From Anaerolineaceae bacterium UBA4799 (GTDB lineage: Bacteria > Chloroflexota > Anaerolineae > Anaerolineales > Anaerolineaceae), in the NCBI GenBank assembly GCA_002402725.1, contig DHGL01000033.1:18558-81731 (forward strand): DNA of 63,174 nt. The letters run 5' to 3'. The notes under the pieces were generated by a model that was not told the origin of the DNA, did not search any database, and was given only the letters and a program-made list of their open reading frames with translations. The translations under genes were made by a program, and so were the position numbers. This document shows positions 9,316 through 17,404 of this stretch, in pieces; within the stretch, counting starts at the first letter, position 1, and each line of letters opens with the position of its first letter.

Positions 9316-9540
9316 TAAAATAAAAATCCCTTCACCCTTACAGGGACGAAGGAACCCTCCGCGGTACCACCCTGCTTGCCTGCAGCCGACGCAGACCGCT
9401 TAAACGCGCTAACGGGCTTACCCGTTACCAGTTACTGATTTTCACTGGTAAAGCTATCCTCTCGGAACTCAGGCGAGTTCGGTCTTTATGTTCCGTGACA
9501 CACACCGGGCTCACACCTCGCTCTCCCGGCTCGCTGTCGG
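9316..9540 (-). promoter_or_regulatory. T-box riboswitch leader of leuS
   Basis: The minus strand carries the T-box signature AGGGTGGTACCGCGG at 9359-9373 followed by the canonical TTCGTCCCT segment. A competing terminator stem lies at about 9329-9352 and is followed by an A/T run rich in U on the RNA (9317-9328). Upstream lie stem I-like elements (GAGAGCGAGGT and a GGAAC segment). A CTC triplet at 9475-9477 followed by GCCTGAG is the best candidate specifier codon and fits leucine, but I could not fold the leader. Uncharged tRNA-Leu would stabilise the antiterminator and switch leuS on. The T-box call is firm; the specifier is tentative. Confidence 0.92.
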
Positions 9541-9569
9541 ATGACCTACTACTCCTGCTTTCGCTCTAG

Positions 9570-9642
9570 TGGACCCAGGGGGATTCGAACCCCCGGCCTT
9601 CTCAATGCCATTGAGACGCGCTCCCAACTGCGCTATGGGCCC
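9570..9642 (-). tRNA. tRNA-Ala(GGC)
   Basis: The 73-nt minus-strand sequence folds into a full cloverleaf. Acceptor arms GGGCCCA/TGGGTCC contain the G3:U70 wobble pair that identifies alanine tRNAs. The anticodon stem TCTCA/TGAGA holds the loop ATGGCAT with anticodon GGC (reads GCC/GCU). The T loop is GTTCGAATC. The discriminator is A and CCA is not encoded. It lies 37 bp downstream of the second tRNA-Ala and 30 bp upstream of the T-box leader. Confidence 0.97.
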
Positions 9643-9679
9643 GGATATTGGCTGTTGTTGCTCGAGCCTGCCGTGCTAG

Positions 9680-9752
9680 TGGACCTGGGGGGATTCGAAC
9701 CCCCGGCCTCTTCAGTGCGATTGAAGCGCGCTCCCAACTGCGCTACAGGCCC
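9680..9752 (-). tRNA. tRNA-Ala(CGC)
   Basis: The 73-nt minus-strand cloverleaf has acceptor arms GGGCCTG/CAGGTCC with G3:U70, anticodon stem CTTCA/TGAAG and loop ATCGCAC, giving anticodon CGC (reads GCG). CCA is not encoded. It is first in the tRNA pair, about 12 nt downstream of the transcription start predicted from the consensus promoter at 9771-9799. Its body is nearly identical to the following tRNA-Ala(GGC), suggesting an old tandem duplication. Confidence 0.97.
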
Positions 9753-9770
9753 GTTCACAAAGGTAGCCAG

Positions 9771-9799
9771 ATTTTAACCGAGACATCGCGGAGTGTCAA
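9771..9799 (-). promoter_or_regulatory. Promoter of the tRNA-Ala pair (possibly also T-box-leuS)
   Basis: On the minus strand a perfect -35 TTGACA (9794-9799) and a -10 TAAAAT (9771-9776) are separated by exactly 17 bp. The tRNA-Ala(CGC) 5' end lies 18 bp downstream. No terminator is evident between the tRNAs and the T-box leader, so leuS may share this promoter. A 13-bp AT-rich tandem repeat abuts the -35 and could act as an UP element. Confidence 0.85.
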
Positions 9800-9950
9800 G
9801 AAAGAAATTTCAGAAAGAAATTTCAGATGTCAGCAGAACTTGAAAAGTGAACACCTCACAATTTAAAAGTGATCAGTTAGCACTTTAAGAGTGAACTACA
9901 AAATACTTGAAAAGTGAAATTCCAGAAAGGAATTTCTGAAAGATATTTCC
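9800..9950. repeat. Nested repeat block: paired 13-mers flanking a 22-bp-phased octamer array
   Basis: Two perfect tandem copies of GAAAGAAATTTCA (9800-9812, 9813-9825) are followed by four octamers, AAAAGTGA at 9843, AAAAGTGA at 9865, AAGAGTGA at 9887 and AAAAGTGA at 9910. Their spacing of 22, 22 and 23 bp is close to two helical turns. Two diverged copies of the 13-mer follow (9925-9937, 9938-9950). Several octamers sit in small dyads, and GAAATTCC/GGAATTTC forms a perfect inverted repeat near 9917-9936. The block fills the space between the tRNA promoter and the M24 peptidase promoter. Function unknown; a multimeric operator is the simplest reading. Confidence 0.8.
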
Positions 9951-9982
9951 GATGGATGCTTTTCTCCAGAACTGCTTCAGGC

Positions 9983-9988
9983 TATAAT
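9983..9988 (+). promoter_or_regulatory. Predicted -10 element of the M24 peptidase gene
   Basis: A perfect TATAAT lies 22 bp upstream of the ATG at 10011. No good -35 is seen 16-18 bp upstream, so the promoter may depend on an activator, perhaps one bound in the adjacent repeat block. A GGGAG Shine-Dalgarno at 9999-10003 lies between -10 and ATG. Confidence 0.5.
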
Positions 9989-10010
9989 CCTTATATTCGG
10001 GAGATCATTG

Positions 10011-11114
10011 ATGACAGAAAACAGGCTCGCGCACTTAAAAGAATTGATGAAGCAATACGATCTCAAGGCAATCGCTTTAAACCCCGGACCTACCCTCACT
10101 TACCTCACCGGTCTGCACTTTCACCTGATGGAACGACCAACCTTGCTCATCTATACCGGCGATGAGCCGCCGCTGCTGATTTTACCAGAGTTGGAACAGG
10201 CAAAACTGAGCGCTTCGCGCATCCCCCTGCGGCAAGCAGCCTACAACGATAATCCTGCCACCTGGGTGGATGCCTTCAAGCTGGCATTGGAACCCCTGGA
10301 ACTTAATCAAGCCACCATTGGCGTTGAACCCGTGAGGATGCGCTACCTTGAATTGGATTACCTGCAGCAGGCTGTCCCCACAGCCAGGTTTACATCTGCC
10401 AGCCAGGGATTGGCAGAGCTGCGCGTCTGTAAAGAGTTGGATGAAATCAGTGAAATGCGCAGGGCAGTAGACATAGCCCAGCGTTCACTCCTCCATATGC
10501 TCCCGTTGATCAAACCCGGCGTCACGGAAAAAACACTTGCCGCAGAACTCACCATCCAGTTGCTGCGCAACGGTTCTGATTCCGAACTCCCGTTTCAACC
10601 CATAGTCGCTGGCGGTCCCCATAGCGCTAACCCTCACGCGGTACCCACAGAGCGCCCTCTCCAACCTGGCGATTTACTGGTCATCGACTGGGGAGCGCGG
10701 TCGAATGGGTACTGCTCCGATCTGACACGCACCTTCGCCATCGGGGAAATTGAGCCTGAGCTAAGAACCATCTACGAGGCGGTCAAGCAAGCCAACCATG
10801 CAGGACGTACTGCCGGTAAACCCGGAGTAGCCGCAGGATTGGTTGACCTGGCGGCGCGCGTGGTCATCGAGGACGCTGGATTCGGCGAGTTTTTCACTCA
10901 CCGCACCGGTCATGGCCTGGGACTGGAAGACCATGAGCCGCCTTACATTTTCAATGGTAATTCACAGCTGTTTAGCGCTGGGATGACCTACACGGTCGAA
11001 CCCGGCATCTACCTGCCCGGGCGTGGTGGAGTGCGCATCGAAGATAACATGCGGATTACCCAGACCGGCAGCGAATCGCTCAGCGACCTTTCCCGCGAAC
11101 TGATGATTCTCTAA
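10011..11114 (+). CDS. M24-family Xaa-Pro aminopeptidase/dipeptidase
   Basis: Cytoplasmic di-metal peptidase that removes N-terminal residues before proline or splits Xaa-Pro dipeptides. The 367-aa protein has a creatinase N-terminal domain (about residues 1-130) and a pita-bread catalytic domain. The metal ligands are visible in VIDWGARSNGYCSDLTRTF (two Asp), THRTGHGLGL (His), YTVEPGIYLPG (Glu) and GGVRIEDNM (Glu). A GGGAG Shine-Dalgarno 7 nt upstream selects the ATG at 10011 over an in-frame TTG at 10008. It is first in a plus-strand run with a hydrolase and an MFS transporter 20 bp and more downstream. Confidence 0.92.
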   Translation: MTENRLAHLKELMKQYDLKAIALNPGPTLTYLTGLHFHLMERPTLLIYTGDEPPLLILPELEQAKLSASRIPLRQAAYNDNPATWVDAFKLALEPLELNQATIGVEPVRMRYLELDYLQQAVPTARFTSASQGLAELRVCKELDEISEMRRAVDIAQRSLLHMLPLIKPGVTEKTLAAELTIQLLRNGSDSELPFQPIVAGGPHSANPHAVPTERPLQPGDLLVIDWGARSNGYCSDLTRTFAIGEIEPELRTIYEAVKQANHAGRTAGKPGVAAGLVDLAARVVIEDAGFGEFFTHRTGHGLGLEDHEPPYIFNGNSQLFSAGMTYTVEPGIYLPGRGGVRIEDNMRITQTGSESLSDLSRELMIL

Positions 11115-11134
11115 GTGAATATTTGGAGGCTTGA

Positions 11135-11899
11135 ATGACCACATTATTGACCATGCCAACTGCTGAACCTTTTTTCATCCCTGGTGGAAATACAGGGTGC
11201 CTGCTGATTCACGGATTTACCGGCACGCCCAAAGAAATGCGCATGCTAGGAGACGCGCTGGCACTTGAGGGTTATACCGTGCTCGCTCCACGCCTGTTTG
11301 GTCACGCCACGACCCCGCAAGATATGAGTAGAGCGCGTTTCAATGATTGGATTGCCTGCGTTGAAGATGGTTTGAACCTGTTGAAAGGCTGTACAGACAG
11401 GCAGGTTGTGATGGGTTTATCCATGGGTGGCGTGCTCACCCTCATCGCCGCGGCGCGATTTGATTGCTGCGCAGCGGTCACCTTTTCTGCGCCCTGCGCT
11501 CTACCTCACGATCCACGTGCCTGGTTATTACCGCTTATCGGAAGGCTGAATCTGCGCATTAACAAGCAAGAACCTGACTGGCGCAACCCTGCGGCAGCCC
11601 TGGACCACAAGGACTACCCGTTCTACCCGAGCCGGGCAATCATCGAGCTGGATAGGTTAATCAAGGTCATGCTGCATGAAGTGGGTAATATCCGCGTACC
11701 GGTCATGCTTGTGCAATCAAGAACAGATGAAGGAATTCCATCAGAAAGCCTCGAAACACTTTATAACTTGCTGCCGGCTATCGATAAGACCAGGTTATGG
11801 GTTGATAACAGCGGCCATGTGATCATCCGTGAACCGGAAAGGGAAAAAATCTTCTCTCACGTTGGAGAATTTTTAAAGCGGGTCATTAAAGAAGCATGA
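11135..11899 (+). CDS. Alpha/beta hydrolase (carboxylesterase/monoacylglycerol lipase-like)
   Basis: Serine hydrolase of 254 aa likely acting on short-chain or monoacyl esters. The oxyanion segment LLIHGFTGTPKEM, nucleophile elbow GLSMGG, acidic residue in SRTDEGIP and catalytic His in SGHVI complete the triad and resemble Est30-type carboxylesterases. A GGAGG Shine-Dalgarno lies 5 nt before the ATG. The stop overlaps the following MFS gene by 4 bp (ATGA), so the two are coupled. No signal peptide is seen. The substrate cannot be deduced. Confidence 0.85.
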   Translation: MTTLLTMPTAEPFFIPGGNTGCLLIHGFTGTPKEMRMLGDALALEGYTVLAPRLFGHATTPQDMSRARFNDWIACVEDGLNLLKGCTDRQVVMGLSMGGVLTLIAAARFDCCAAVTFSAPCALPHDPRAWLLPLIGRLNLRINKQEPDWRNPAAALDHKDYPFYPSRAIIELDRLIKVMLHEVGNIRVPVMLVQSRTDEGIPSESLETLYNLLPAIDKTRLWVDNSGHVIIREPEREKIFSHVGEFLKRVIKEA

Positions 11900-13044
11900 G
11901 GCGCAACCTGCTGCTGGTGACGATTTCCCTCTTCGCCTGGGGAATGGGTGAGGGGCTGTTTATCTACTTTCAACCGCTGTATTTACAGGAATTTGGCGCT
12001 GATCCGGTGATGATTGGCAGTATTTTCGGCGCGATGGGTATTGCTATGGCGGTTTTCCAAATACCTGCAGGTTACCTTTCAGACCGTTTCGGATCCAGGT
12101 CAATCATGTGGGGGTCCTGGTTCCTTGGAACTTTTGCTGCCTGGACCATGGCACTGGCCAATACCCTGCCTATGTTCGTGGTTGGTCTGATTCTTTACGG
12201 GATGACCAGTTTTGTGATTGCCCCAATGAACAGCTATATCACCAGTGTGCGCGGTGATTGGAGCATCGGTCGCGCGTTAACCTTTTCTTCGGGTTTTTAC
12301 AATCTTGGGGCTGTGCTCGGTCCCATCAGTGGTGGCTTTATCGCCGACCGTCTGGGGCTGAAAACCGTTTATCTGATCGCCGCCATTATTTTTGTCATCT
12401 CCACCGTTATCGTCCTCTTCGCTTCCAAAGCGCCGGAAACCCATCACGCCGATCAGGGTACCGCCATCAGTATGGGAATCCTGAAAAATCCGCGTTTCTT
12501 TGCCTTCCTGGCAGTCACCCTGTTAAGCATTTTCGCCATCTACCTTCCGCAGCCATTTACTCCCAGTTTTCTTCAAAATCAACACGAGTTCTCCCGCTCA
12601 ATGATCGGTATTTTCGGTGCCATCGGCAGCCTGGGGAACGCCGTTGCCACCCTCGCCCTGGGTAACCTGCCCTCGGTCATCGGGTTTATCGTCGGCCAGG
12701 TTTGGGTGCTGGTCTTCTCGGTTACATTTCTTGTCGCTGACCTGCCTTTCTGGTTCGGCTTCGGGTACTTTTTCATCGGCGGTTACAGACTGTGCCGGTC
12801 CATGGTCCTCGCCATCTCCCGAACCCTGGTGAATCCACGCCAGACCGGCCTGGCTTACGGCATGGTAGAGACCGTAAACGCCATCGCGGTAATCATCGCG
12901 CCTGTATTAGCCGGAGTGCTTTACAAGAATAATCCAATTTCCATTTATAGCGTTGCCCTGGTTATCATCTCAATCACAATTTTATTGAACCTGTTCATTC
13001 TTGCGCAACAAAAACGAAATCACACATATGAGCCTGAAAATTAA
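11896..13044 (+). CDS. MFS transporter
   Basis: Major facilitator superfamily permease of 382 aa with about 12 hydrophobic segments. The loop 2-3 motif A-like stretch GYLSDRFGSRSIM is clear, and the first helix begins right at the N-terminus. The substrate is unknown. The start overlaps the upstream esterase stop by 4 bp, and the 3' end overlaps the next gene by 17 bp, so it sits in a tightly coupled operon of hydrolases, which weakly suggests export or uptake of a compound handled by them. Confidence 0.88.
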   Translation: MRRNLLLVTISLFAWGMGEGLFIYFQPLYLQEFGADPVMIGSIFGAMGIAMAVFQIPAGYLSDRFGSRSIMWGSWFLGTFAAWTMALANTLPMFVVGLILYGMTSFVIAPMNSYITSVRGDWSIGRALTFSSGFYNLGAVLGPISGGFIADRLGLKTVYLIAAIIFVISTVIVLFASKAPETHHADQGTAISMGILKNPRFFAFLAVTLLSIFAIYLPQPFTPSFLQNQHEFSRSMIGIFGAIGSLGNAVATLALGNLPSVIGFIVGQVWVLVFSVTFLVADLPFWFGFGYFFIGGYRLCRSMVLAISRTLVNPRQTGLAYGMVETVNAIAVIIAPVLAGVLYKNNPISIYSVALVIISITILLNLFILAQQKRNHTYEPEN

Positions 13045-13681
13045 AACCCTTTCTTCCAGTTTGATGGGAAACAATGTGGCCATCCTGTATGATGACGCGA
13101 CCCGCCGCACTGTTATTATTGACCCCTCTTTTGAACCAGAAAATATCCTCGCTTTCGTACAAGACAACGCATTGTCCGTGGAGATGATCATGTGTACTCA
13201 CGGGCATTTTGACCACTTCGCCGGGCTCGCGTACCTGCTCGCCAATCTGGCGCCAAAGCCAGAGGTCGCCCTGCACAAAGATGACCTGGCGCTGTGGCGT
13301 GCTGGAGGGGGTGCGGTCCATTTCAGGATTCCAATAGATATACCCGCAGATCCTGATGTTTACTTAACGGATGAGCAGACCATCCAACTTGGTGAGGGAG
13401 AGATACAAATCAGGCACACCCCCGGCCATACACCCGGCTCCGTAGTTTTTTACATTAAGGTCCTCGATGTAACACTGGTCGGTGACCTTATCTTCCACCA
13501 GGGGATCGGACGCACCGACCTGGATGGCGGCAATTTTGAGGTTCTTAAAACCAGTATTAAAACCAAAATCTTCACCCTGCCACCGCAAACCATGTTAATT
13601 CCCGGGCACGGACCCATAACTACGGTGGAATCAGAAATGCGGTTAAATCCTTATGTCGGCTCTGCTACACTCTTTTTATAG
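13028..13681 (+). CDS. Metallo-beta-lactamase-fold hydrolase (glyoxalase II-like)
   Basis: The 217-aa protein has a complete binuclear zinc motif: THGHFDHFAG, HTPGHTPGS, VGDLIF and the late GHGP. This pattern is that of the hydroxyacylglutathione hydrolase-like group, but the glutathione-binding C-terminal domain of true GloB is missing, so the substrate is open. I chose the ATG at 13028; an in-frame TTG at 13001 would add nine residues inside the MFS gene. The overlap with the MFS stop and the absence of a Shine-Dalgarno suggest translational coupling. Confidence 0.87.
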   Translation: MSLKIKTLSSSLMGNNVAILYDDATRRTVIIDPSFEPENILAFVQDNALSVEMIMCTHGHFDHFAGLAYLLANLAPKPEVALHKDDLALWRAGGGAVHFRIPIDIPADPDVYLTDEQTIQLGEGEIQIRHTPGHTPGSVVFYIKVLDVTLVGDLIFHQGIGRTDLDGGNFEVLKTSIKTKIFTLPPQTMLIPGHGPITTVESEMRLNPYVGSATLFL

Positions 13682-13716
13682 TACTCGTTGAAATAAATGG
13701 ATATACTGTATTCATT

Positions 13717-14679
13717 ATGGTCAGGCGTTTCAAGGGTTTGTGGTTATTCCTTATACTGATGATGTCCATCGCCATCACAGGTTGCACACCTCAGGCGGTT
13801 ATGTCTCCGACAATAATCCCAGCCACCATGACCCCCTTCCAGCCCCAATTCCCTACCACCACCTTCACATTCACCCCCACATCTACCGCCACCCCCACTT
13901 ACACACCCTCCCCCACGGCGCTGCCTACTGAAACGGCAGCGCCTACCTCGACTCCTGCGGCAACCATGGAACCTGAGACGGTAGAACCCATCCAGGTTGA
14001 CCCTGAAGAGCTGGAATTTGGCGCAGTCACCGTTCCGATCCTGCTTTATCACCATGTCTCAGATACCATCCAAAGTCAGTACGCAGTGACGACTACCTCG
14101 CTTGAAGCGCAGATGAACTGGCTTTATGAAAATGGTTATCAAACGATTACAGTTTCTGACCTGGCTGAACTGATCAGAGAAGGCGGTTCCGCCCCCAGCC
14201 GGCCGGTCATCATCACTTTCGATGACGGTTACCTGGATCTATATGACAACGCCTATCCTATATTACGTAAATATGGGTTCGTCGGAACAGCTTTTATCAT
14301 CGGAGAGACCGTGGACACGCGAAGCAACCTCAGCTCAGAGCAACTGCAGGAATTGCTCGCTCAGGGTTGGGAGATTGGTTCCCACAGCATGCATCACACA
14401 GATCTGACGAATGGGATCGATTGGGAAGAGGAGATAGTAACCTCAAAAGCCTATCTCGAGGAAAAACTTGGCATCGAGATTCTCACCTTTGCATACCCTT
14501 ACGGTGAGGCTGATGCCGGAGTAATGGACTATACTTACAGCGCGGGTTACACTTCCGCGGTTGGATTGGGGTCATCAGTGACGCATGACCGTTCAACACT
14601 CTATTTCTTGAATCGCAAAGAGATTAAGAGCTGGTATGGCCTCGAATTCTTCGAGGAATTCATGCCCTGGTCTGATTAA
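13717..14679 (+). CDS. Lipoprotein polysaccharide deacetylase (NodB domain)
   Basis: Predicted surface lipoprotein that removes acetyl groups from a polysaccharide or peptidoglycan. The signal peptide ends in the lipobox ITGC (about residues 19-23). A Pro/Thr-rich linker of about 65 residues precedes the NodB domain (about 108-320). Catalytic and metal motifs are ILLYHHVSD, ITFDDGYLD, SHSMHHTDL and FAYPYGE, so the usual D-D-H-H set is present. The linker probably places the enzyme away from the membrane. It is followed by a strong hairpin shared with the convergent rny gene. A TATACT lies 10 bp upstream of the ATG, but no Shine-Dalgarno is seen. Confidence 0.9.
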   Translation: MVRRFKGLWLFLILMMSIAITGCTPQAVMSPTIIPATMTPFQPQFPTTTFTFTPTSTATPTYTPSPTALPTETAAPTSTPAATMEPETVEPIQVDPEELEFGAVTVPILLYHHVSDTIQSQYAVTTTSLEAQMNWLYENGYQTITVSDLAELIREGGSAPSRPVIITFDDGYLDLYDNAYPILRKYGFVGTAFIIGETVDTRSNLSSEQLQELLAQGWEIGSHSMHHTDLTNGIDWEEEIVTSKAYLEEKLGIEILTFAYPYGEADAGVMDYTYSAGYTSAVGLGSSVTHDRSTLYFLNRKEIKSWYGLEFFEEFMPWSD

Positions 14680-14684
14680 AACAA

Positions 14685-14714
14685 AAATGGCTCTCCGGTT
14701 TGGGAGAGCCATTT
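14685..14714. terminator. Bidirectional intrinsic terminator between the deacetylase gene and rny
   Basis: A perfect 12-bp stem (14685-14696 with 14703-14714, 6-nt loop) lies between convergent stop codons. On the minus strand it is followed by a U-rich run (TTTTTGTTTTA), so it is strongest as the rny terminator. On the plus strand only a short U stretch follows. Confidence 0.88.
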
Positions 14715-14728
14715 CATTAGTAACCTTT

Positions 14729-16267
14729 CTACTTGGCAAATTCCACAGCGCGGGTCTCGCGTATGACAGTAACTTTAATTTGACCAGGATACTGCATGGT
14801 TTCTTCCACTTTCTTGGCGATATCACGCGCCAGGCGGGTGGAAGCGAGGTCGTCAATCTCCTCGGGTTGAACGATGATGCGCACTTCGCGGCCGGCCTGG
14901 ATGGCGTAACTTTGCTGCACTCCCTTGAAGGAGTTGGCGATTTCCTCCAGCGCGCGCAAGCGCTTGATATATTGCTCCAGGTCTTCACGGCGGGCTCCTG
15001 GCCGCGCGCCTGAAATAGCGTCAGCAGCTTCTACGATGACCGCCTCAATGGATTCCTGTTCCACCTCGTGGTGGTGGGAAGCCATCGCGTTGACGATCTT
15101 GGAGTTCACGCCGTATCGTCGGGCAAAATCCGCGCCTAACTGGGCGTGTGTACCTTCTGTATTATGGTCCATGGCCTTACCCAGGTCGTGCAATAAACCG
15201 CCAGCACGGGCTACTTCAACATCCGCGCCTAATTCCGCAGCCAACACCGTCGAGAGCCTGGCCACCTCTACCGCATGTGCCAGCTGGTTCTGCCCGTAAG
15301 AAGTACGGAATTTGAGCCTTCCAAGCATTTTCAGCACTTCGGGGTGTACGCCTGCCACTCCGGCATCAAAAGCAGCCTCTTCACCTGCTTCCACGATCGC
15401 CTTTTCCACTTCCCGTTCTTCTTCAGCCAGAATCTTCTCGATGTGCGCGGGATGAATTCTGCCGTCTATGATGAGGCGGTCGAGCGAGCGCCTGGCGATT
15501 TCTCGCCTCACAGGGTCAAAACAGCTTATGGTTACTGCTTCGGGTGTATCATCTACAATCACGTCCACCCCGGCCGCCTGCTCAAAAGCTCGAATGTTAC
15601 GACCATTCCGGCCAACAATGCGGCCTTTCATTTCCTCGTTAGGCAGCGTCACCAGTGAGGTGGAAACGCTGACCACATGTTCAGAGGCGACCCTTTGGAT
15701 AGCATCCGTGATGATCTCACGGGCGCGTTTATCACCTTCAGACCGGGCTTCAGCCTCTATGGAGCGAATAATTCGCGCCATGTCATTGCGCGCTTCTTTT
15801 TCTGCTTCGGTCAACAGCACCTGCTTGGCGTCGTCCATTGTCATTTGTGCGATGCGCTGCAATTCATCCAACTGGTCGGTATACAACTTTTCTATGTCAT
15901 TAGCCCTTTTATCCAGCGCGCTTTGTCGCTTGTTCAAATTTTGCTCGCGGAGTTCAAGCCTCTCTAGGCGGTGGTCCAGTTCAGCGCGCCTTTTTTGCTG
16001 CCGGTCATCTTCTCTCAGAATGTCCTGGCGCCGCCGCGTTGATTCCTGCTCCGATTCCTGCAGCACCTTCAGCGCTTTATCTCGCGCCTCCAGTTCTATG
16101 GTTTTCGCTTTTTCTACTGCTGATAGTATTACAGCCTCTGCTTTTTCAGCCTGCTCTTTTTTATACTTTCCTTTAAAAATCCTTACCAGCAAAATGGTCA
16201 GAAGCGTCGCCAGCAATAACGCCCCCAAAACGAGCAATATGATCAATCCGGCTTCAATTTTTCCCAT
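14729..16267 (-). CDS. rny: Ribonuclease Y
   Basis: Membrane-anchored endoribonuclease that initiates mRNA decay. The 512-aa protein has the expected layout: an N-terminal membrane helix (about residues 5-30), a long charged coiled coil (about 40-190), a KH domain with GRNGRNIRAFE, and an HD domain with LLHDLGKAMD and ASHHHEVE. Length matches the family. A GAGGAAG Shine-Dalgarno precedes the ATG. The start lies 25 bp inside the recX gene, so recX and rny are coupled, an order familiar in several phyla. Confidence 0.97.
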   Translation of the reverse strand: MGKIEAGLIILLVLGALLLATLLTILLVRIFKGKYKKEQAEKAEAVILSAVEKAKTIELEARDKALKVLQESEQESTRRRQDILREDDRQQKRRAELDHRLERLELREQNLNKRQSALDKRANDIEKLYTDQLDELQRIAQMTMDDAKQVLLTEAEKEARNDMARIIRSIEAEARSEGDKRAREIITDAIQRVASEHVVSVSTSLVTLPNEEMKGRIVGRNGRNIRAFEQAAGVDVIVDDTPEAVTISCFDPVRREIARRSLDRLIIDGRIHPAHIEKILAEEEREVEKAIVEAGEEAAFDAGVAGVHPEVLKMLGRLKFRTSYGQNQLAHAVEVARLSTVLAAELGADVEVARAGGLLHDLGKAMDHNTEGTHAQLGADFARRYGVNSKIVNAMASHHHEVEQESIEAVIVEAADAISGARPGARREDLEQYIKRLRALEEIANSFKGVQQSYAIQAGREVRIIVQPEEIDDLASTRLARDIAKKVEETMQYPGQIKVTVIRETRAVEFAK

Positions 16268-16929
16268 GTTTTCACTTCCTCATTATCATTAATCTTGATG
16301 GTGGCTTCCTGCTGCTTCCAAAGTTCGGCGATCACCGGGGCGATAATATCATAAGAAAAGCCCCGCCTCGCCAAAAAACCGCTTAAGCGCTTTCGAAAGG
16401 CTTCGTAGTCGTTCCCAGTCAGCCTTCGAGAATATGTTACCGCTGCCCGTCGCGCCAGTTCCAGGTCAGTGGAAGAGGTTTTTAAGGCATTTTCGATGTG
16501 CGTTTCATCAACACCTTTGCGCAATAATTCATGGCGCATCAGGCGCTGACTGCGCGGATGCGAGTTGTTACGGTTCTCGACCCATGCTAACGCAAAACTT
16601 CTGTCCTGAATCAGGTTCGCCTGCTTTAGTTTCTTCACCACTTGTTCAACCTGGTCCACGCTGAAGTTCTTTTCAGCCAATTTCCGGCGCATCTCCTGTT
16701 CGCTCCTGGATCGATACCCGAGCAGCAGTAACGCGCGCTGATAGGCAACCTCTATGGCGTCCTCTTGCTGTAACAATACGATGCGTTCTTCTGAAAGCCT
16801 ATCTCCAATCTTTAACCACGCAGCAGTGATCCGCGAAAGACCGAACGCAAACTCACCATCCAGGTAAATATTGACCCTTTCAGTGTCACGTTTCTGAACT
16901 TTGATCGCAGTAATCATCTTATCTGTCAT
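16243..16929 (-). CDS. recX: Regulatory protein RecX
   Basis: Binds RecA filaments and modulates recombination. The 228-aa protein consists of three-helix repeats; LLGYRSRSEQEMRRKL, a second repeat around QANLIQDRSFALAWV and a third around LRKGVDETHIENAL are typical. No recA gene is adjacent in the 490 bp upstream or elsewhere in the window. The ATG at 16929 is used here; another in-frame ATG lies at 16917. Neither has a good Shine-Dalgarno. A hairpin with a following U run sits just upstream. Confidence 0.9.
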   Translation of the reverse strand: MTDKMITAIKVQKRDTERVNIYLDGEFAFGLSRITAAWLKIGDRLSEERIVLLQQEDAIEVAYQRALLLLGYRSRSEQEMRRKLAEKNFSVDQVEQVVKKLKQANLIQDRSFALAWVENRNNSHPRSQRLMRHELLRKGVDETHIENALKTSSTDLELARRAAVTYSRRLTGNDYEAFRKRLSGFLARRGFSYDIIAPVIAELWKQQEATIKINDNEEVKTWEKLKPD

Positions 16930-16943
16930 TGTAGTTAAAAACC

Positions 16944-16978
16944 AACAGCCAAAAACCCAAATTGGCCTTCTGGCTGTT
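16944..16978 (-). terminator. Hairpin in the recX leader (possible attenuator)
   Basis: On the minus strand an 8-bp perfect stem AACAGCCA/TGGCTGTT (16971-16978 with 16944-16951) closes a 19-nt loop and is followed by GGTTTTTAA, 14 nt before the recX ATG. It resembles an intrinsic terminator placed in a leader. The loop is long and the stem short, so efficiency is uncertain. Confidence 0.45.
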
Positions 16979-17322
16979 CGATATGAACCGGTTTTCCGTG
17001 ATCCTTAAGACCACAGTCTTGAAAATTCTTACTTATGGATGTTTCAAATTTATAGATTTCCCTGACACCCCAGAACAGATAATTCTTTTAATATTGTTAA
17101 GAACCAATACCTGTCCAATTGGTGTAATTTGAAATCCTGTTGAGTTCGTGAATTCGAGAATCACAATACTCTCTCAATTTTTTTAATCTACATCCAAACT
17201 CCATCTGGAGTGTAAGAATATTACTCGAGCCAGTTTTTTTATCGAAGAGCCAGTTTGCTACACGCAATTATTAAGCCAGTCAATTGTTAGTACGTTGAAT
17301 ATTATACATTATTCTTGAAAAT

Positions 17323-17357
17323 TCTCAATATTTCTCAATATTTCATTTCTCAATATT
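17323..17357. repeat. Triple TCTCAATATT direct repeat
   Basis: Three exact copies of a decamer, two abutting and one separated by five bases, lie 48-82 bp upstream of the predicted extended -10 element at 17405-17413. Position and helical spacing fit a transcription-factor site or simple slippage in AT-rich DNA. Confidence 0.55.
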
Positions 17358-17404
17358 TCACATTTTCTAATGTTTCCTCATAAAAGATGACATAGCATGA
17401 TTAA

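Noticed and set aside
8626..9318. 230-aa plus-strand open frame opposite leuS
   Set aside because: Antisense to the conserved catalytic region of leuS; no family features.
9541..9866. Two overlapping plus-strand open frames with GIRTPGL and GGFEPPAS motifs
   Set aside because: They are the reverse complement of the two tRNA-Ala genes; this motif is a well-known artefact of translating antisense tRNA sequence.
13861..13990. Pro/Thr-rich repetitive stretch considered as a possible DNA repeat or CRISPR-like array
   Set aside because: It codes for the low-complexity linker of the deacetylase lipoprotein and has no regular spacer-repeat structure.
15468..16292. Long serine-rich plus-strand open frame (274 aa)
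   Set aside because: It is antisense to the coiled-coil part of rny and has the low-complexity composition expected of a shadow frame.
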